The notes: generated by a model not told the origin, from the letters alone. Numbered from the stretch's first letter, positions 35,309 through 48,129 are shown. The stretch: DNA of 64,000 nucleotides from Erythroxylum novogranatense (GCA_029891385.1 CM057231.1:64959103-65023102), one strand, 5' to 3'. A program made the numbers and translations.

Positions 35309-38141
35309 TGTAACATCCCGTTACCGGTGTGATGGGTATGTCGAAAATTTGGATCGGGTTAGGATTGAGTACAGGCAAATGTTGCATTGCTCATGCATTA
35401 TAGTTTCGATAGTCATTGGTAACTGATTATTGATTGTATAAGCATATATATATATATGTACATACATGTATGACAAATTCCCGACTTGATTATGTAAATC
35501 AGAAATTTGGTTATAATCGTTCAAATGAGGATTGGATTGTGAAAATTGGAAATTGAGTAATAAGTGTATAAATTAGGTTTTGAATATGGAATTGGAGTGA
35601 ATTTGGATTTAGAGGAATGGAAACTGAAATTTGAGTATAGGAATGGGTATGTTCAAATTTTGTGAATTTATGGGAATTTTTCCGAAATTTTTAGAGTGTT
35701 GGATCCGGACCGAAAAATTGGTTAGTGACTGATTAATTTGATTCCGAGTCCGAGATTGATTGACAATTGATACGAAACAATTTGAATTGTGATTTTGGGA
35801 ATTTTTATTTACAATTATTGCGAAATTGGGAGGAAATTAGAATAAGATTTGGATTGATAGACCCTAAGATTTGGACTTGTGGCAATTAAATTGCCAAACA
35901 AGCCCTAGATCCCTTTTGCATATAAAGTGAACTTGTTTGATTTTAGTGATCCACGAAAATCTCTTTACTTTCAAAAGCAATGGAGTTTTGTCGTGGGTGA
36001 GATTAGCTGGGATTTGGAGTTTCTTGGAGAATTTTTGAAGGTTTCTAGCTTGAATCAAGTAAGTTTCTATGTGTTTATCATATAAATCGTTTAGTTTGAT
36101 CATTGATTTGAGTATGAAATTGTTTAGAAAGTTAGAAAGTTTCGGATGATAGGGTTTTTGTTGATTTTGATTTGGGTTTTGATGAATAATGAGCTTTTGA
36201 TGGATTTGAGGTTAGAAATAAGTTGGGTTTAATGTTTAAAACTGATTGAAAGTGTTTAGAATGGATTTGGATGAGTTTAGATCAGAAGATCAGAGAATTT
36301 CTGGGTTTTGGGCATGAATTTGGGTTCGCACGCCGCGACGTGTTCATCATACGCCGCGGCAAGCAAATCCTCCTTCGCACGCCGCGACGTGTACATCGCA
36401 CGCCGCGACGAGCGCAAGCGCACGCCGCGGCGACCGGTAGCGATCACGCTGCGAGGCGCTCTCGCATACGCCGTGACGTATGCTAGAGGAGGGAGTCTCG
36501 CCGCGGCGAGGACACTGTTGAAGGCCGAGGGTGATCTTTTTAATTGGAGAAATTTGAGTTCAAATTTGAATTGGTTTTAATTTATGGCAATTTTGAGGAT
36601 TTATTTCTTATGAGTTTGGCTATTGGATCAATTGAATTTTTGAGATTAGAAATTACAATTTAGAAGAAATGAAATCAAATGATTATGAGATGATTGTTAC
36701 AAGTAATGAGTTTGGGGTTTTGATTTTAAATGAATTGGTTCCTTAATGATTAATTGAAATTTGGAGATTTAGAATTTTGAATGTGACTTTAGAGTATGGA
36801 AATTGGTAAATTGAATTATGGTATCTGAAATTGTTATGAATTAGAGTGAGAGTGATCAAATTGAGAAAATTCGGGAATTGGATCGGGAATGTCATAACAT
36901 GTATAGTATTGATCACATTTGTTAAATATGCATTATTGACTATTGAAATTGGTATAATTGGTAATGTGAGATTATTTGGTCTGTTTTAAAGGCACCGATG
37001 GAGTAATTCCACGGATATGCCGGGACTTCTAGTTATAGCTCGAGAGTGCGGTGAGTAACCTAGTTGGTTCCTCAGCCTTTATGTGTTTTATATTTTGCAA
37101 TGATGCCATGTGGCGATAATGGAGGGATATATATGTGCTTGTTTTGATTGATTTCGGACCACGGGTGTCCGAAGTATTTGAACATGATATTGAAGTGCAA
37201 TTTGTGAATGCTGCTGTGAAATGATTGTGAATGTGATCTGATATGTGTGTAGTGTGTATGGAAATATGACTGAACGTGTGGAATCCATAATTGGTTAATA
37301 AATAATGGTTATGACTGGAGCATATTCTGATCGGAGCTATAAGCTCATCAATTGTGAAAAGAGAATAGTGCATACCTGCATCGGCCTCCTATCCTTAATG
37401 TGAGTGAGCAGAGTGCATACCCGGGGCTCTCCTACTTGCTTAAAATGTGATTATCAGTATGAACCGAGCTTTGAGCTCGAGGGAGTCGATGTATACCAGA
37501 GGGCTCTCCTACTCCCTAAGTGTATCTCAATTACATTCCGTTAAGCGTCCAAATACAACTCAAAGTAAAACAATGGAAATTATGGGAAGAGATTTGTGTG
37601 TGCAGTGTCGATATGTATGTGAATAGTGTGAAAGGTGATACGCCTTATATGTGTACAAATTGGCAATGCAGAGTTAATTTGGAATGTGATAATATGTGAT
37701 AAGATGTGAATTGTTTTGTTATGCATGCGTTGAGTGAACCATCGATGATGGTTTCTCACTGAGTTTGCAAACTCACCCAACATTGCAATTATTTTTCAGA
37801 ATTGAAGAGTACCCGTTAGTAAAACGGGAGTATGTTTCAGGATTCAAGTGAAGGTCGAAGTCGGGATCGGTTAGGTTCGCATTACATGTCTTTATTTTTG
37901 TAATAAAGTGTTTATTTGTATTTGTGAAATTGACCTCAGTGGCTTTTGAAAATGTGTGTATTGAAATTGGATGTGATTGAATGAGTACCCAATTTGGGTA
38001 TGGAATTCCGCACATGTGTTTAAAAAAAAGGAATAATGTACCGATTTCTGAATGAGTGGTTAGCACGCCACCCTCGCGGGACACGGACTCGGATATCACC
38101 ATCGATATCGGGTTCGAGTCTTGCGGGAGTGGGGTGTTACA
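35309..38141 (+). repeat. G5 LTR2
   Basis: TGTAACATCCCG to GGGTGTTACA, 2833 bp, nearly identical to LTR1 apart from scattered small indels concentrated at CHG-like sites. Palindrome islet 36325-36515, stem-loop block 37736-37775. Confidence 0.9.
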
Positions 38142-41100
38142 ATTGTGGTATCAGAGCCCAGAAGTACAATCTTACATGGGCGTTCTGAAAAATGTGTCAA
38201 GTTGCATGCATTTAAGTCATGTCATGGCGCATAAAGGCGATCGATCCCCGCCTAGTATATGAGTCACATGTAGGAGCTGTACCAATTGTTTGATCGTTAG
38301 AATTTGTGAGGGCATTGATGATATATCATAATGGGATAAATGCCAGTTGTGGATATCATGAAATCGAAAAAAGGTATATGATTCGATTTGAAAAATGAAG
38401 ATTGAGTGTATTGGTACTAGTGGATACATTATGGAAGGCGATATCCTGGTTATACCCCCGGTATATCCTTGAATGTGAGTTAGATATAAATATGTTCTGA
38501 ACTGATAGAGGAAATTAGAGCTATGATAGAAATGACAAGAGTACAAGTGTATAATGTGGATGAAATGAAAGGTTATAATTGAGATTGATTACTGTGACGA
38601 GTGTTATGAAAAATGATTTATGAATGTGACTCGATTACATTAGAGAGAAATCAAGAATGATGGTATATCTATGTGATGTTGCCTTTTTAGTGTGAAAATA
38701 GAAGGGTGTGATGTAATAATGAAAGATTGAGAGGTAAGACAATGATACTGATAAGTGAAACAGATGTTCGGTTTAGTTGATTTGCCTAAGTGAATACACA
38801 CCGATTATGGGAGCCCCATGGTAAGTGAAAATATTAACCTAAATTGTCTCGTGTATGTGGAGATGGCATGAGAAGTAAATTAAGGAGATGATTGTAGTGT
38901 ATAAAGTTCAATGAGAAAAGAAAGTGTTTATGAGAAATCAATTGAGAAAGAAGGAGGCTATTAATGTGGTACCAAAAGAGAAAGGTTATCTAAAGTTAAA
39001 TGTGATTAAAGAGTTCTTAGTAGTATAAGCTATTAATGGGTAAATTGATGAGAATACATTTTCAAATAAGATGTGATGATTATAGTGATTTATTGGGAAT
39101 GAATTGAAATTGTTACATGTTGAGGACTTGATCATGATATAATCCTCACGAGTGAGGATAGGTGCAAAAAGAGAGTATTGTGTATCCTTAGTGTAAGTGA
39201 CTAATTGGTACATCGATTCAATGATTTTTCTGGTACGGACCTCATTGAACGGTATTAAAAAGGATGTTCTGATGATATGGATTATGGCATAGATTGATCT
39301 GCATGGGATATTGTGTATGGTTGGAAACTGAGTCCCTGTGGCATAGAGAATGACTGACAAGAAATGTGATGACTGTGATATTGAGGAATTTCATAAGTAG
39401 TATTGATGAAAATAGTAAGAAATTTACTTGCAAAGAAGAATTTACCTGAATTGGATTAAGTTGCTCGAATGATTCAATTAAATAGTGATCAATGCAAGGA
39501 TCAGATAGAGATAAATTTGAAATGAATTACAAGTTAATTCGAGTCTTGATTCTAGCAGAGACTCGAGCGTAAGAGGTAGAAAATGCTTTCATTATGATGA
39601 TGAGATGAATCCAATTATGTAAGAGAATTATGAACATTAAGAAAATAGTAATTGCGAATATGAGGAGAAAATAGATTAGTGTATGGTTTGTGTAATTATG
39701 AGCTAAAAATACTAAATTGATTTGATGAATGTTTATTTAACGCAGCAAAGGACCTATTGCAAATAAATTGGGTTATGTGGAGAAATTAGGGTAAAAGGAA
39801 CATATGTCGAAATATGTTGTGATGGAATTGAGAAAATTATAAAAAAATCGTTCCTCATTGGAGACTTTTGATATTTAAAGAGTTATACAAATTGATCAAC
39901 GGGTATAAGGAATTTTGGATTGAAATTGTCCGAGGTGACAATGCCCTAATAGTATTGTGCTACTGAAAAGTAAAGTGTCTTGAGTGCATTCAGATTGGGA
40001 AATGATGAAGATCATCGATGATCGATTAAATGCATTTGAAAAGTAAAGAAGATAAATCGCACGATGAGGAAATTGTATCCTATCACGAACTTCATAAGAG
40101 TGAATTTGACCTTGATTGAATAAATAGTGGATGAATTATTATTCGAAAATGGCATTGAGAGACTTAATGACGATAGGGGTATGGATACAATGCGAAATTG
40201 TTAGGGACTTATATATGTATACGAGATTTGGAGATTTTGCATTATATACTGAAATGTCCCAGTAAAGGTTATACTGTAATCTGATGAAAGTGTGTAAAGT
40301 GATTTTTGTACCTTGGGACAAGTAAAACTTCATGGGCTGTATTGTGATTGATGATTTGAGATCTGTTGTAATGAGTGTTGCTCTAAAAGCTTGGAGACAA
40401 AAATTGTACTGAAACAATTGAAGATTTCTACGAATGTGCAAATCAATAGTGACATTTGCGAATGTTATCGAGAAACTGTTAGAGAAATCGCGAGAAGCGA
40501 TTAGAGTATTATGGTTTAGTATGAGCAAATCGAAAGAGGAATTGATAGTTTAGCGTGTTAAATCGAATGATTATAGGTGTGAGTAACCAACAGATTTGAC
40601 TGTTGGAGATAAATGTGAAATTGATATTTTGGAGTTCATAGAGACATGAGATTGAGGTAAAGTCCAGACTGATTGTATGCATATCAATCGTTATATTGGT
40701 GATTGAACGTTAAAGAAATGTAAGTTGATAATTGTGTAAGGAAATGTTTCGAAGTATACCACCTCGGCCAAGATACACTGAGATAGAGATAAAGGTAATG
40801 TTGGGAGAAACGGAATTTGTTATTAGTGGCCTTGATGTGACCGTGTTGTGAATCAATTTATGGATTGGCAAGTCAGTAGCAACCTAAAAGATGAGTTGGA
40901 TTCGTAAAGTGTTATATGGACAGAAATAGGGAATATTGATATGATCAGAAGTGTGTGTTATTGGTGTTGAATTTGAAGAATTGCGAGTAATCATAAAGAA
41001 ATCGTTAAAACAGTGTATAGTTTGAGAAAAGAAAAAGAAGTAAGTGATTTTATTAATTTTTAGTAAATTGGCAGAAATTAGTTTTGTATTGATATAGTGT

Positions 41101-41194
41101 AAAAAGACATTTTAGAAATCAGAATAATTCCCCTATCTTCTTAATCAATCGTATACGAAATTTTGAGGAAGAAATTTTATTAGGAGGGGAGAAT
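38142..41194 (+). other. G5 interior 2, non-coding
   Basis: 3.05 kb, colinear with interior 1 but without the 237-bp segment. It has an intact primer-binding site and a polypurine tract TTAGGAGGGGAGAAT at its right end. No coding frame. Confidence 0.8.
38146..38160 (+). other. Primer-binding site, G5 unit 2
   Basis: TGGTATCAGAGCCCA, 4 bases after the LTR end. Matches the initiator-Met tRNA complement. The same site in unit 3 is at 44088-44102. Confidence 0.85.
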
Positions 41195-44083
41195 TGTAAC
41201 ATCCCGTTACCGGTGTGATGGGTATGTCGAAAATTTGGATCGGGTTAGGATTGAGTACAGGAAAATGTTGCATTGCTCATGCATTATAGTTTCGATAGTC
41301 ATTGGTAACTGATTATTGATTGTATAAGCATATATATATATATGTACATACATGTATGACAAATTCCCGAATTGATTATGTAAATCAGAAATTTGGTTAT
41401 AATCGTTCAGATGAGGATTGGATTGTGAAAATTGGAAATTGAGTAATAAGTGTATAAATTAGGTTTTGAATATGGAATTGGAGTGAATTTGGATTTAGAG
41501 GAATGGAAACTGAAATTTGAGTATAGGAATGGGTATGTTGTGAATTTATGGGAATTTTTCCGAAATTTTTAGAGTGTTGGATCCGGACCGAAAAATTGGC
41601 TTAGTGACTGATTAATTTGATTCCGGGTCCGAGATTGATTGACAATTTATACGAAACAATTTGAATTGTGATTTTGGGAATTTTTATTTACAGTTATTGC
41701 GAAATTGGGAGGAAATTAGAATAAGATTTGGATTGATAGACCCTAAGATTTGGACTTGTGGCAATTAAATTGCCAAACAAGCCCTAGATCCCTTTTGTAT
41801 ATAAAGTGAACTTGTTTGATTTTAGTGATCCACGAAAATCTCTTTACTTTCAAAAGAAATGGAGTTTTGTCGTGGGTGAGATTAGCTGGGATTTGGAGTT
41901 TCTTGGAGAATTTTCGAAGGTTTATAGCTTGAATCAAGTAAGTTTCTGTGTGTTTATGATTTAAATCGTTTAGTTTGATCATTGATTTGAGTATGAAATT
42001 GTTTAGAAAGTTAGAAAGTTTCGGATGATAGGGTTTTTGTTTATTTTGATTTGGGTTTTGATGAATAATGAGCTTTTGATGGATTTGATGTTAGAAATAA
42101 GTTGGGTTTAATGTTTAAAACTGATTGAAAGTGTTTAGAATGGATTTGGATGAGTTTAGATCAGAAGATCAGAGAATTTCTGGGTTTCGGGCGTGAATTT
42201 GGGTTCGCACGCCGCGACGTGTTCATCATACGCCGCGGCAAGCAAATCCTCCTTCGCACGCCGCGTCGTGTACATCGCACGCCGCTGGCGAAATTATTTT
42301 ATCACTTGCCATGACGACGAGCGCTTGACGCCATGGCGAAGCAGAAGCGATCACGCTCATGAGCGCTCTCGCATACGCCGCGACGTATGCTAGAGGAGGG
42401 AGTCTCGCTGCGGCGAGTGACCTTACGCCGCGGCGAGGACACTGTTGAAGGCCGAGGGTGATCTTTTTAATTAGAGAAATTTGAGTTCAAATTTGAATTG
42501 GTTTTAATTGATGGCAATTTTGAGGATTTATTTCTTATGAGTTTGGCTATTGGATCAATTGAATTTTTGAGATTAGAAATTACAATTTAGAAGAAATGAA
42601 ATCAAATGATTATGAGATGATTGTTACAAGTAATGAGTTTGGGGTTTTGATTTTAAATGAATTGGTTCCTTAATGATTAATTGGAATTTGGAGATTTAGA
42701 ATTTTGAATGTGACTTTAGAGTATGGAAATTGGTAAATTGAATTATGGTATCTGAAATTGTTATGAATTCGAGTGTGAGTGATCAAATTGAGAAAATTCG
42801 AGAATTGGATCGGGAATTTCATAACATGTATAGTATTGATCACATTTGTTAAATATGCATTATTGACTATTGAAATTGGTATAATTGGTAATGTGAGATT
42901 ATTTGGCTGTTTTTAAAGGCACCGATGGAGTAATTCCACGGATATGCTGGGACTTCTAGGCTATAGCTCAAAAGTGCAGGTGAGTAACCTAGTTGGTTCC
43001 TCAGCCTTTATATGTTTTATATTTTTCAATGATGCCATGTGGCGATAATGGAGGGATATATATGTGCTTGTTTTGATTGATTTCGGACCACGGGTGTCCG
43101 AAGTATTTGAACATGATATTGAAGTGCAATTTGTGAATGCTGCTGTGAAATGATTGTGAATGTGATCTGATATGTGTGTAGTGTGTATGGAAATATGACT
43201 GAACGTGTGGAATCCATAATTGGTTAATAAATAATGGTTATGACTGGAGCATATTCTGATCGGAGCTATAAGCTCATCAATTGTGAAAAGAGAATAGTGC
43301 ATACCCAGAGGGCTCTCCTATCCTTAATGTGAGTGAGCAGTAGTGCATACCCCGGGGGCTCTCCTACTTGCTTAAAATGTGATTACTGTGAATGAACCGA
43401 GCTTTGAGCTCGAGGGGAGTCAGTGTATACCCAGAGGGCTCTCCTACTCCCTAAGTGTATCTGAATTTTGTTCCGTTAAGCGTCCAGTCACAACTCAAAG
43501 TAAAACAATGGAAATTATGGGAAGAGATTTGTGTGTGCAGTGTCGATATGTATGTGAATAGTGTGAAAGGTGATACGCCTTATATGTGTACAAATTGGCA
43601 ATGCCTGAGTTAATTTGGAATGTGATAATATGTGATAAGATGTGAATTGTTTGGTTATGCATGCTACCGAGTGAACCATCGATGATGGTTTCTCACCGAG
43701 TTTGCAAACTCACCCAACATTGCAATTATTTTCAGGAATTGAAGAGTACCCGTTAGTAAAACGGGAGTATGTTCTGCAGGATTCAAGTGAAGGTCGAAGT
43801 CGGGATCGATTCAGTATTCCGCATTACATGTCTTTATTTTGTAATAAAGTGTTTATTTGTATTTGTGAAATTGACCTCGGTGGCTTTTGAAAATGTTTGT
43901 ATTGAAATTGGATGTGATTGAATGAGTACCCAATTTGGGTATGGAATTCCGCACATGTGTTTATAAAAAAAAGAATAATGTACCGATTTCTGAATGAGTG
44001 GTTAGCACGCCATCCTCGCAGGGCACGGACTCGGATATCACCATCGATATCGGGTTCGATTCTTGCGAGAGTGGGGTGTTACA
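41195..44083 (+). repeat. G5 LTR3
   Basis: TGTAACATCCCG to GGGTGTTACA, 2889 bp. Its CG-palindrome islet (42207-42445) is longer and more irregular than those of LTR1 and LTR2, with an added TTACGCCGCGGCGAGG unit. Confidence 0.9.
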
Positions 44084-46161
44084 ATTGTGGTATCAGAGCC
44101 CAGAAGTACAATCTTACATGGGCGTTCTGAAAAATGTGTCAAGTTGCATGCATTTAAGTCATGTCATGGCAGACAGTGAAAACTGATCCCCAGTCTAGTA
44201 TATGAGTCACATGTAGGAGCCTGTACCAAATGTTTCAGTCGTTAGAATTTGTGAGGGCATTGATGATATATCATAATGGGATAAATGCCAGTTGTGGATA
44301 TCATGAAATCGAAAAAAGGTATATGATTCGATTTGACAAATGAAGATTGAGTGTATTGGTACTAGTGGATACATTATGGAAGGCGATATCCAAGGTTATA
44401 ACCCCGGATATCCTTGAATGTGAGATAGATATAAATATGTTCTGAACTGATAGAGGAAATTAGAGCTATGATAGAAATGACAAGAGTACAAGTGTATAAT
44501 GTGGATGAAATGAAAGGTTATAATTGAGATTGATTACTGTGACGAGTGTTATGAAAAATGATTTATGAATGTGACTCGATTACATTAGAGAGAAATCAAG
44601 AATGATGGTATATATATGTGATGTTGCCTTTTTAGTGTGAAAATAGAAGGGTGTGATGTAATAATGAAAAGATTGAGAGGTAAGACAATGATATTGATAA
44701 GTGAAACAGATGTTCCGGTTTAGTTGATTTGCCTAAGTGAATACACACCTGATTATGGGAACCCCATGGTAAGTGAAAAATATTAACCGAAATTGTCTCG
44801 TGTATGTGGAGATGGCATGAGAAGTAAATTAAGGAGATGATTGTAGTGTATAAAGTTCGAATGAGAAAAGAAAGTGTTTATGAGAAATCAATTGAGAAAG
44901 AAGGGAGACTGTTAATGTGGTACCAAAAAGAGAAAGGTTATCTAAAGTTAAATGTGATTAAAGAGTTCTTAGTAGTATAAGCTATTAATGGGTAAATTGA
45001 TGAGAATACATTTTCAAATAAGATGTGATGATTATAGTGATTTATTGGGAATGAATTGAAATTGTTACATGTTGAGGACTTGATCATGATATAATCCTCA
45101 CGAGTGAGGATAGGTGCAAAAAGAGAGTATTGTGTATCCTTAGTGTAAGTGACTAATTGGTACATCGATTCAATGATTTTGCTGGTACGGACCTCATTGA
45201 ATGGTATTAAAAAGGATGTTCTGATGATATGGATTATGGCATAGATTGATCTGCATGGGATATTGTGTATGGTTGGAAACTGAGTCCCTGTGGCATAGAG
45301 AATGACTGACAAGAAATGTGATGACTGTGATATTGAGGAATTTCATAAGTAGTATTGATGAAAATAGTAAGAAATTTACTTGCAAAGAAGAATTTACCTG
45401 AATTGGATTAAGTTGCTCGAATGATTCAATTAAATAGTGATCAATGCAAGGACTGTATAGAGATAAATTTGAAATGAATTACAAGTTAATTTGGAGTCTT
45501 GATTCTAGCAGAGACTCGGCGTAAGAGGTAGAAAATGCTTTCATTATGATGATGAGATGAATCCAATTATGTAAGAGAATTCTTGAACATTAAGAAAATA
45601 GTAATTGCGAATATGAGGAGAAAATAGATTAAGTGTATGGTTTGTGTAATTATGTGCTGAAAATCTGAAATTGATTTGATGAATGTTTATTTAACGTGGC
45701 GGACCTATTGCAAATAAATTGGGTTATGTGGAGAAATTAGGGTAAAAGGAACATATGTCAGAATATGTTGTGATGGAATTGAGAAAATTATAAAAAAAAT
45801 CGTTCCTCATTGGAGACTTTTGATATTTAAAGAGTTATACAAATTGATCACTGGTATATGGAATTTTGGATTGAAATTGTCCGAGGTGACAATGCCCTAA
45901 TAGTATTGTGCTACTGAAAAGTAAAGTGTCTTGAGTGCATTCAGATTGGGAAATGATGAAGATCATCGATGATCGATTAAATGCATTTGAAAAGTAAAGA
46001 AGATAAATCGGCATGTATGAGGAAATTGTATCTATGTGAACTTCATAAGAGTGAATTTGACCTTGATTGAATAAATAGTGGATGAATTATTATTCGAAAA
46101 TGGCATTGAGAGACTTAATGACGATAGGGGTATGGATACAATGCGAAATTGTTAGGGATAA
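44084..46161 (+). other. G5 interior 3, truncated
   Basis: Colinear with interiors 1 and 2 up to the point matching ~40207, then joined directly to LTR sequence. The junction falls in ATATGTAT, which is present at both parental positions (about 40213 and 43544). So ~1 kb of interior and ~2.35 kb of LTR are missing, probably by microhomology-mediated deletion. Non-coding. Confidence 0.8.
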
Positions 46162-46690
46162 GATATGTATGTGAATAGTGTGAAAGGTGATACGCCTTAT
46201 ATGTGTACAAATTGGCAATGCCTGAGTTAATTTGGAATGTGATAATATGTGATAAGATGTGAATTGTTTGGTTATGCATGCGTTGAGTGAACCATCGATG
46301 ATGGTTTCTCGCTGAGTTCGCAAACTCACCCAACATTGCAATTATTTTTCAGGAATTGAAGAGTACCCCGTTGGTAAAACGGGAGTATGTTTGCAGGATT
46401 CAAGTGAAGGTCAGAAGTCGGGATCGATTCAGTATCGCATTACATGTCTTTATTTTGTAATAAAGTGTTTATTTGTATTTGTGAAATTGACCTCGGTGGC
46501 TTTTGAAAATGTGTATTGAAATTGGATGTGATTGAATGAGTACCCAATTTGGGTATGGAATTCGCATACGTGTTTTAAAAAAGAATAATGTACCGATTTC
46601 GAATGAGTGGTTATACGCCACCCTCATGGCACGGGACTCGAATATCACCATCGATATCGGGTTCGGGTCTTACGGGAGTGGGGTGTTACA
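46162..46690 (+). repeat. G5 LTR4, 3' 530 bp only
   Basis: Matches 43544-44083 and ends GGGTGTTACA at the CCCTT target-site duplication. Retains the stem-loop block and AATAAA. In the original insertion this would have been the right-hand LTR. Confidence 0.85.
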
Positions 46691-47900
46691 CCCTTGGTCT
46701 CCCTGGAAGGCTCAGTCTCTTAGTTGCCTCAGAACTGCCCACTTCCATTGCAGTCTTGTGGCCCACTATCTTAGTTCTCTTTGAATATTGCATCTGAGTT
46801 CCCTCTCTTCTTGCATACTTCAGACACTCTCTAGCCATGTGCCCCTTTTCTCCACAATTGAAACATGCTCCAGTCAATCTGTAACATTCCCTTCCATGGA
46901 ACTTGCTGCAATGATCACACTTAGGGACGGATGACTTGTCCCCTTCTCCCCTTCTATGCCTCCAGCCATTGAGGCTTGATGAGAAGCAGTTCTCATCTAT
47001 CTGGACTTGTTGGCACCACTACTTCTCTCCTCAGATTGCACAAGGAAGGTCTTGGCACTCCTCTCTGGCATAAAAGCATTACCTCCCCTCTTAAACTGTT
47101 CTCTTCCCTTTCTCTTTTTGTTCATAGCACTCTTTATGCTCTCAATGTTTTTAATTATCAATGCCACTTCAACCAGATGTTGAAAGTCACAGAAGTTCTG
47201 CACCACTACTTTTTCTCTGATGGCTAGATGCAGTCCTGATTCAAACTGATGGCACTTACCCGCCTCACTCAGTATCATCTCAGCTGCATACTGGGATAAC
47301 TGTGTAAACCGGTGCTCATACTCATTGACTGTCATCTCCCTCTAGGTGAGACTCGTAAATTCCCTCTGCTTCTGCTGAATGTACACCTCAAACAGATATT
47401 TCTTTTTATAAGCAGCAAGGAAGTCCTTTTATGCCAACACTGACGGTTTCAATTGAATTCCCAGTACACATTCCCACTAATGCAAAGCATCTCCCTGAAG
47501 CAGACTAACAGCATAGACAACCTTCTCATCATCTTCATAATCCATCTGCTCCAATACCCTCTCTGTCTTTCTCAACCAAATCCTAGCTTTTTTTGGATCA
47601 GTAGTCCTATAGAAGTCCACTGCTCCATACTTCCTCAACCTATTAAACTTTTTCCCCTTCTTAACTGGGGTCAGAGTAGAAGCCTGCGATATCTGGCCCA
47701 TAGCCTGGATAAAGGCCTAAGTAAATGGCTGAAACAATCTTGAATCCAAGATAGGCATTTGCTCTAACGGAATAGGCGACTCCTGTATTTGTGATCAAGA
47801 AGGCCCACTACCATACCCTACAAAAGCCTCAACATTTCCTAGGGCTACTGACTCATCGGTACTCTCCTCTCTTGGCAGAGAGTTAGGTGTAACAGACCCT
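46691..47900 (-). pseudogene. G4 gag
   Basis: Minus-strand gag pieces in three frames. 47701-47477 has RLRKYGAVDFYRTTDPKKAR and ERVLEQMDYEDDEKVVYAVS. 47335-46997 has the second half of the capsid core (MTVNEYEHRFTQLSQYAAEM). Near 46900-46810 lie two zinc-binding motifs, CDHCSKFHGREC and CFNCGEKGHMAREC (CX2CX4HX4C). Stops and frameshifts separate them. It is cut at 46691 by G5; the protease continues at 29183. The family role is particle assembly and RNA packaging. Confidence 0.85.
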
Positions 47901-48110
47901 TGTAAAACTCCTCATGTCCTTCTACGAGATGATATCTTACTCCTTCAATGAAAACATTAATGATTAGCTTACATTTCATTTTAATCTTAGTTCCCACATA
48001 TATGCATGCTATGTAAGTCACTTAACGAAATCAATCAATTCACAATCCAACAAATAATCACATAGCACAACAAGTCATCCTACTATACATTCTAAGCCTA
48101 GGAAAAGCCT

Positions 48111-48124
48111 AAGCTCTGGTGCCA
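48111..48124 (-). other. Primer-binding site, variant (G4)
   Basis: Minus-strand TGGCACCAGAGCTT, five bases from the LTR end. It resembles the Met-tRNA site TGGTATCAGAGC with two T-to-C changes at the T-A-T positions. Either a decayed Met site or a different primer. Confidence 0.55.
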
Positions 48125-48129
48125 AGCAA

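Larger units (their letters stand above)
29184..46690 (+). mobile_element. G5: tandem multi-LTR non-autonomous retrotransposon
   Basis: Order: LTR1 29184-32018, interior 32019-35308, LTR2 35309-38141, interior 38142-41194, LTR3 41195-44083, interior 44084-~46161 (truncated), LTR4 ~46162-46690 (last ~530 bp only). Each interior begins with a Met-tRNA primer-binding site and full ones end with a polypurine tract, so the units are real retroelement units, not a satellite. One TSD surrounds the lot. No unit encodes gag or pol. Likely origin: one insertion expanded by unequal exchange between LTRs. Confidence 0.88.

Noticed and set aside
38146..44102. TGGTATCAGAGCC strings as tRNA gene pieces
   Set aside because: Only the 3'-end complement is present, right after LTR ends; these are primer-binding sites, not tRNA genes.
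30901..45385. Minus-strand frames of 60-124 codons repeated three times across the array
   Set aside because: They lie antisense in LTR or interior copies, have no domain, and recur only because the DNA is repeated. Composition is that of AT-rich non-coding sequence.
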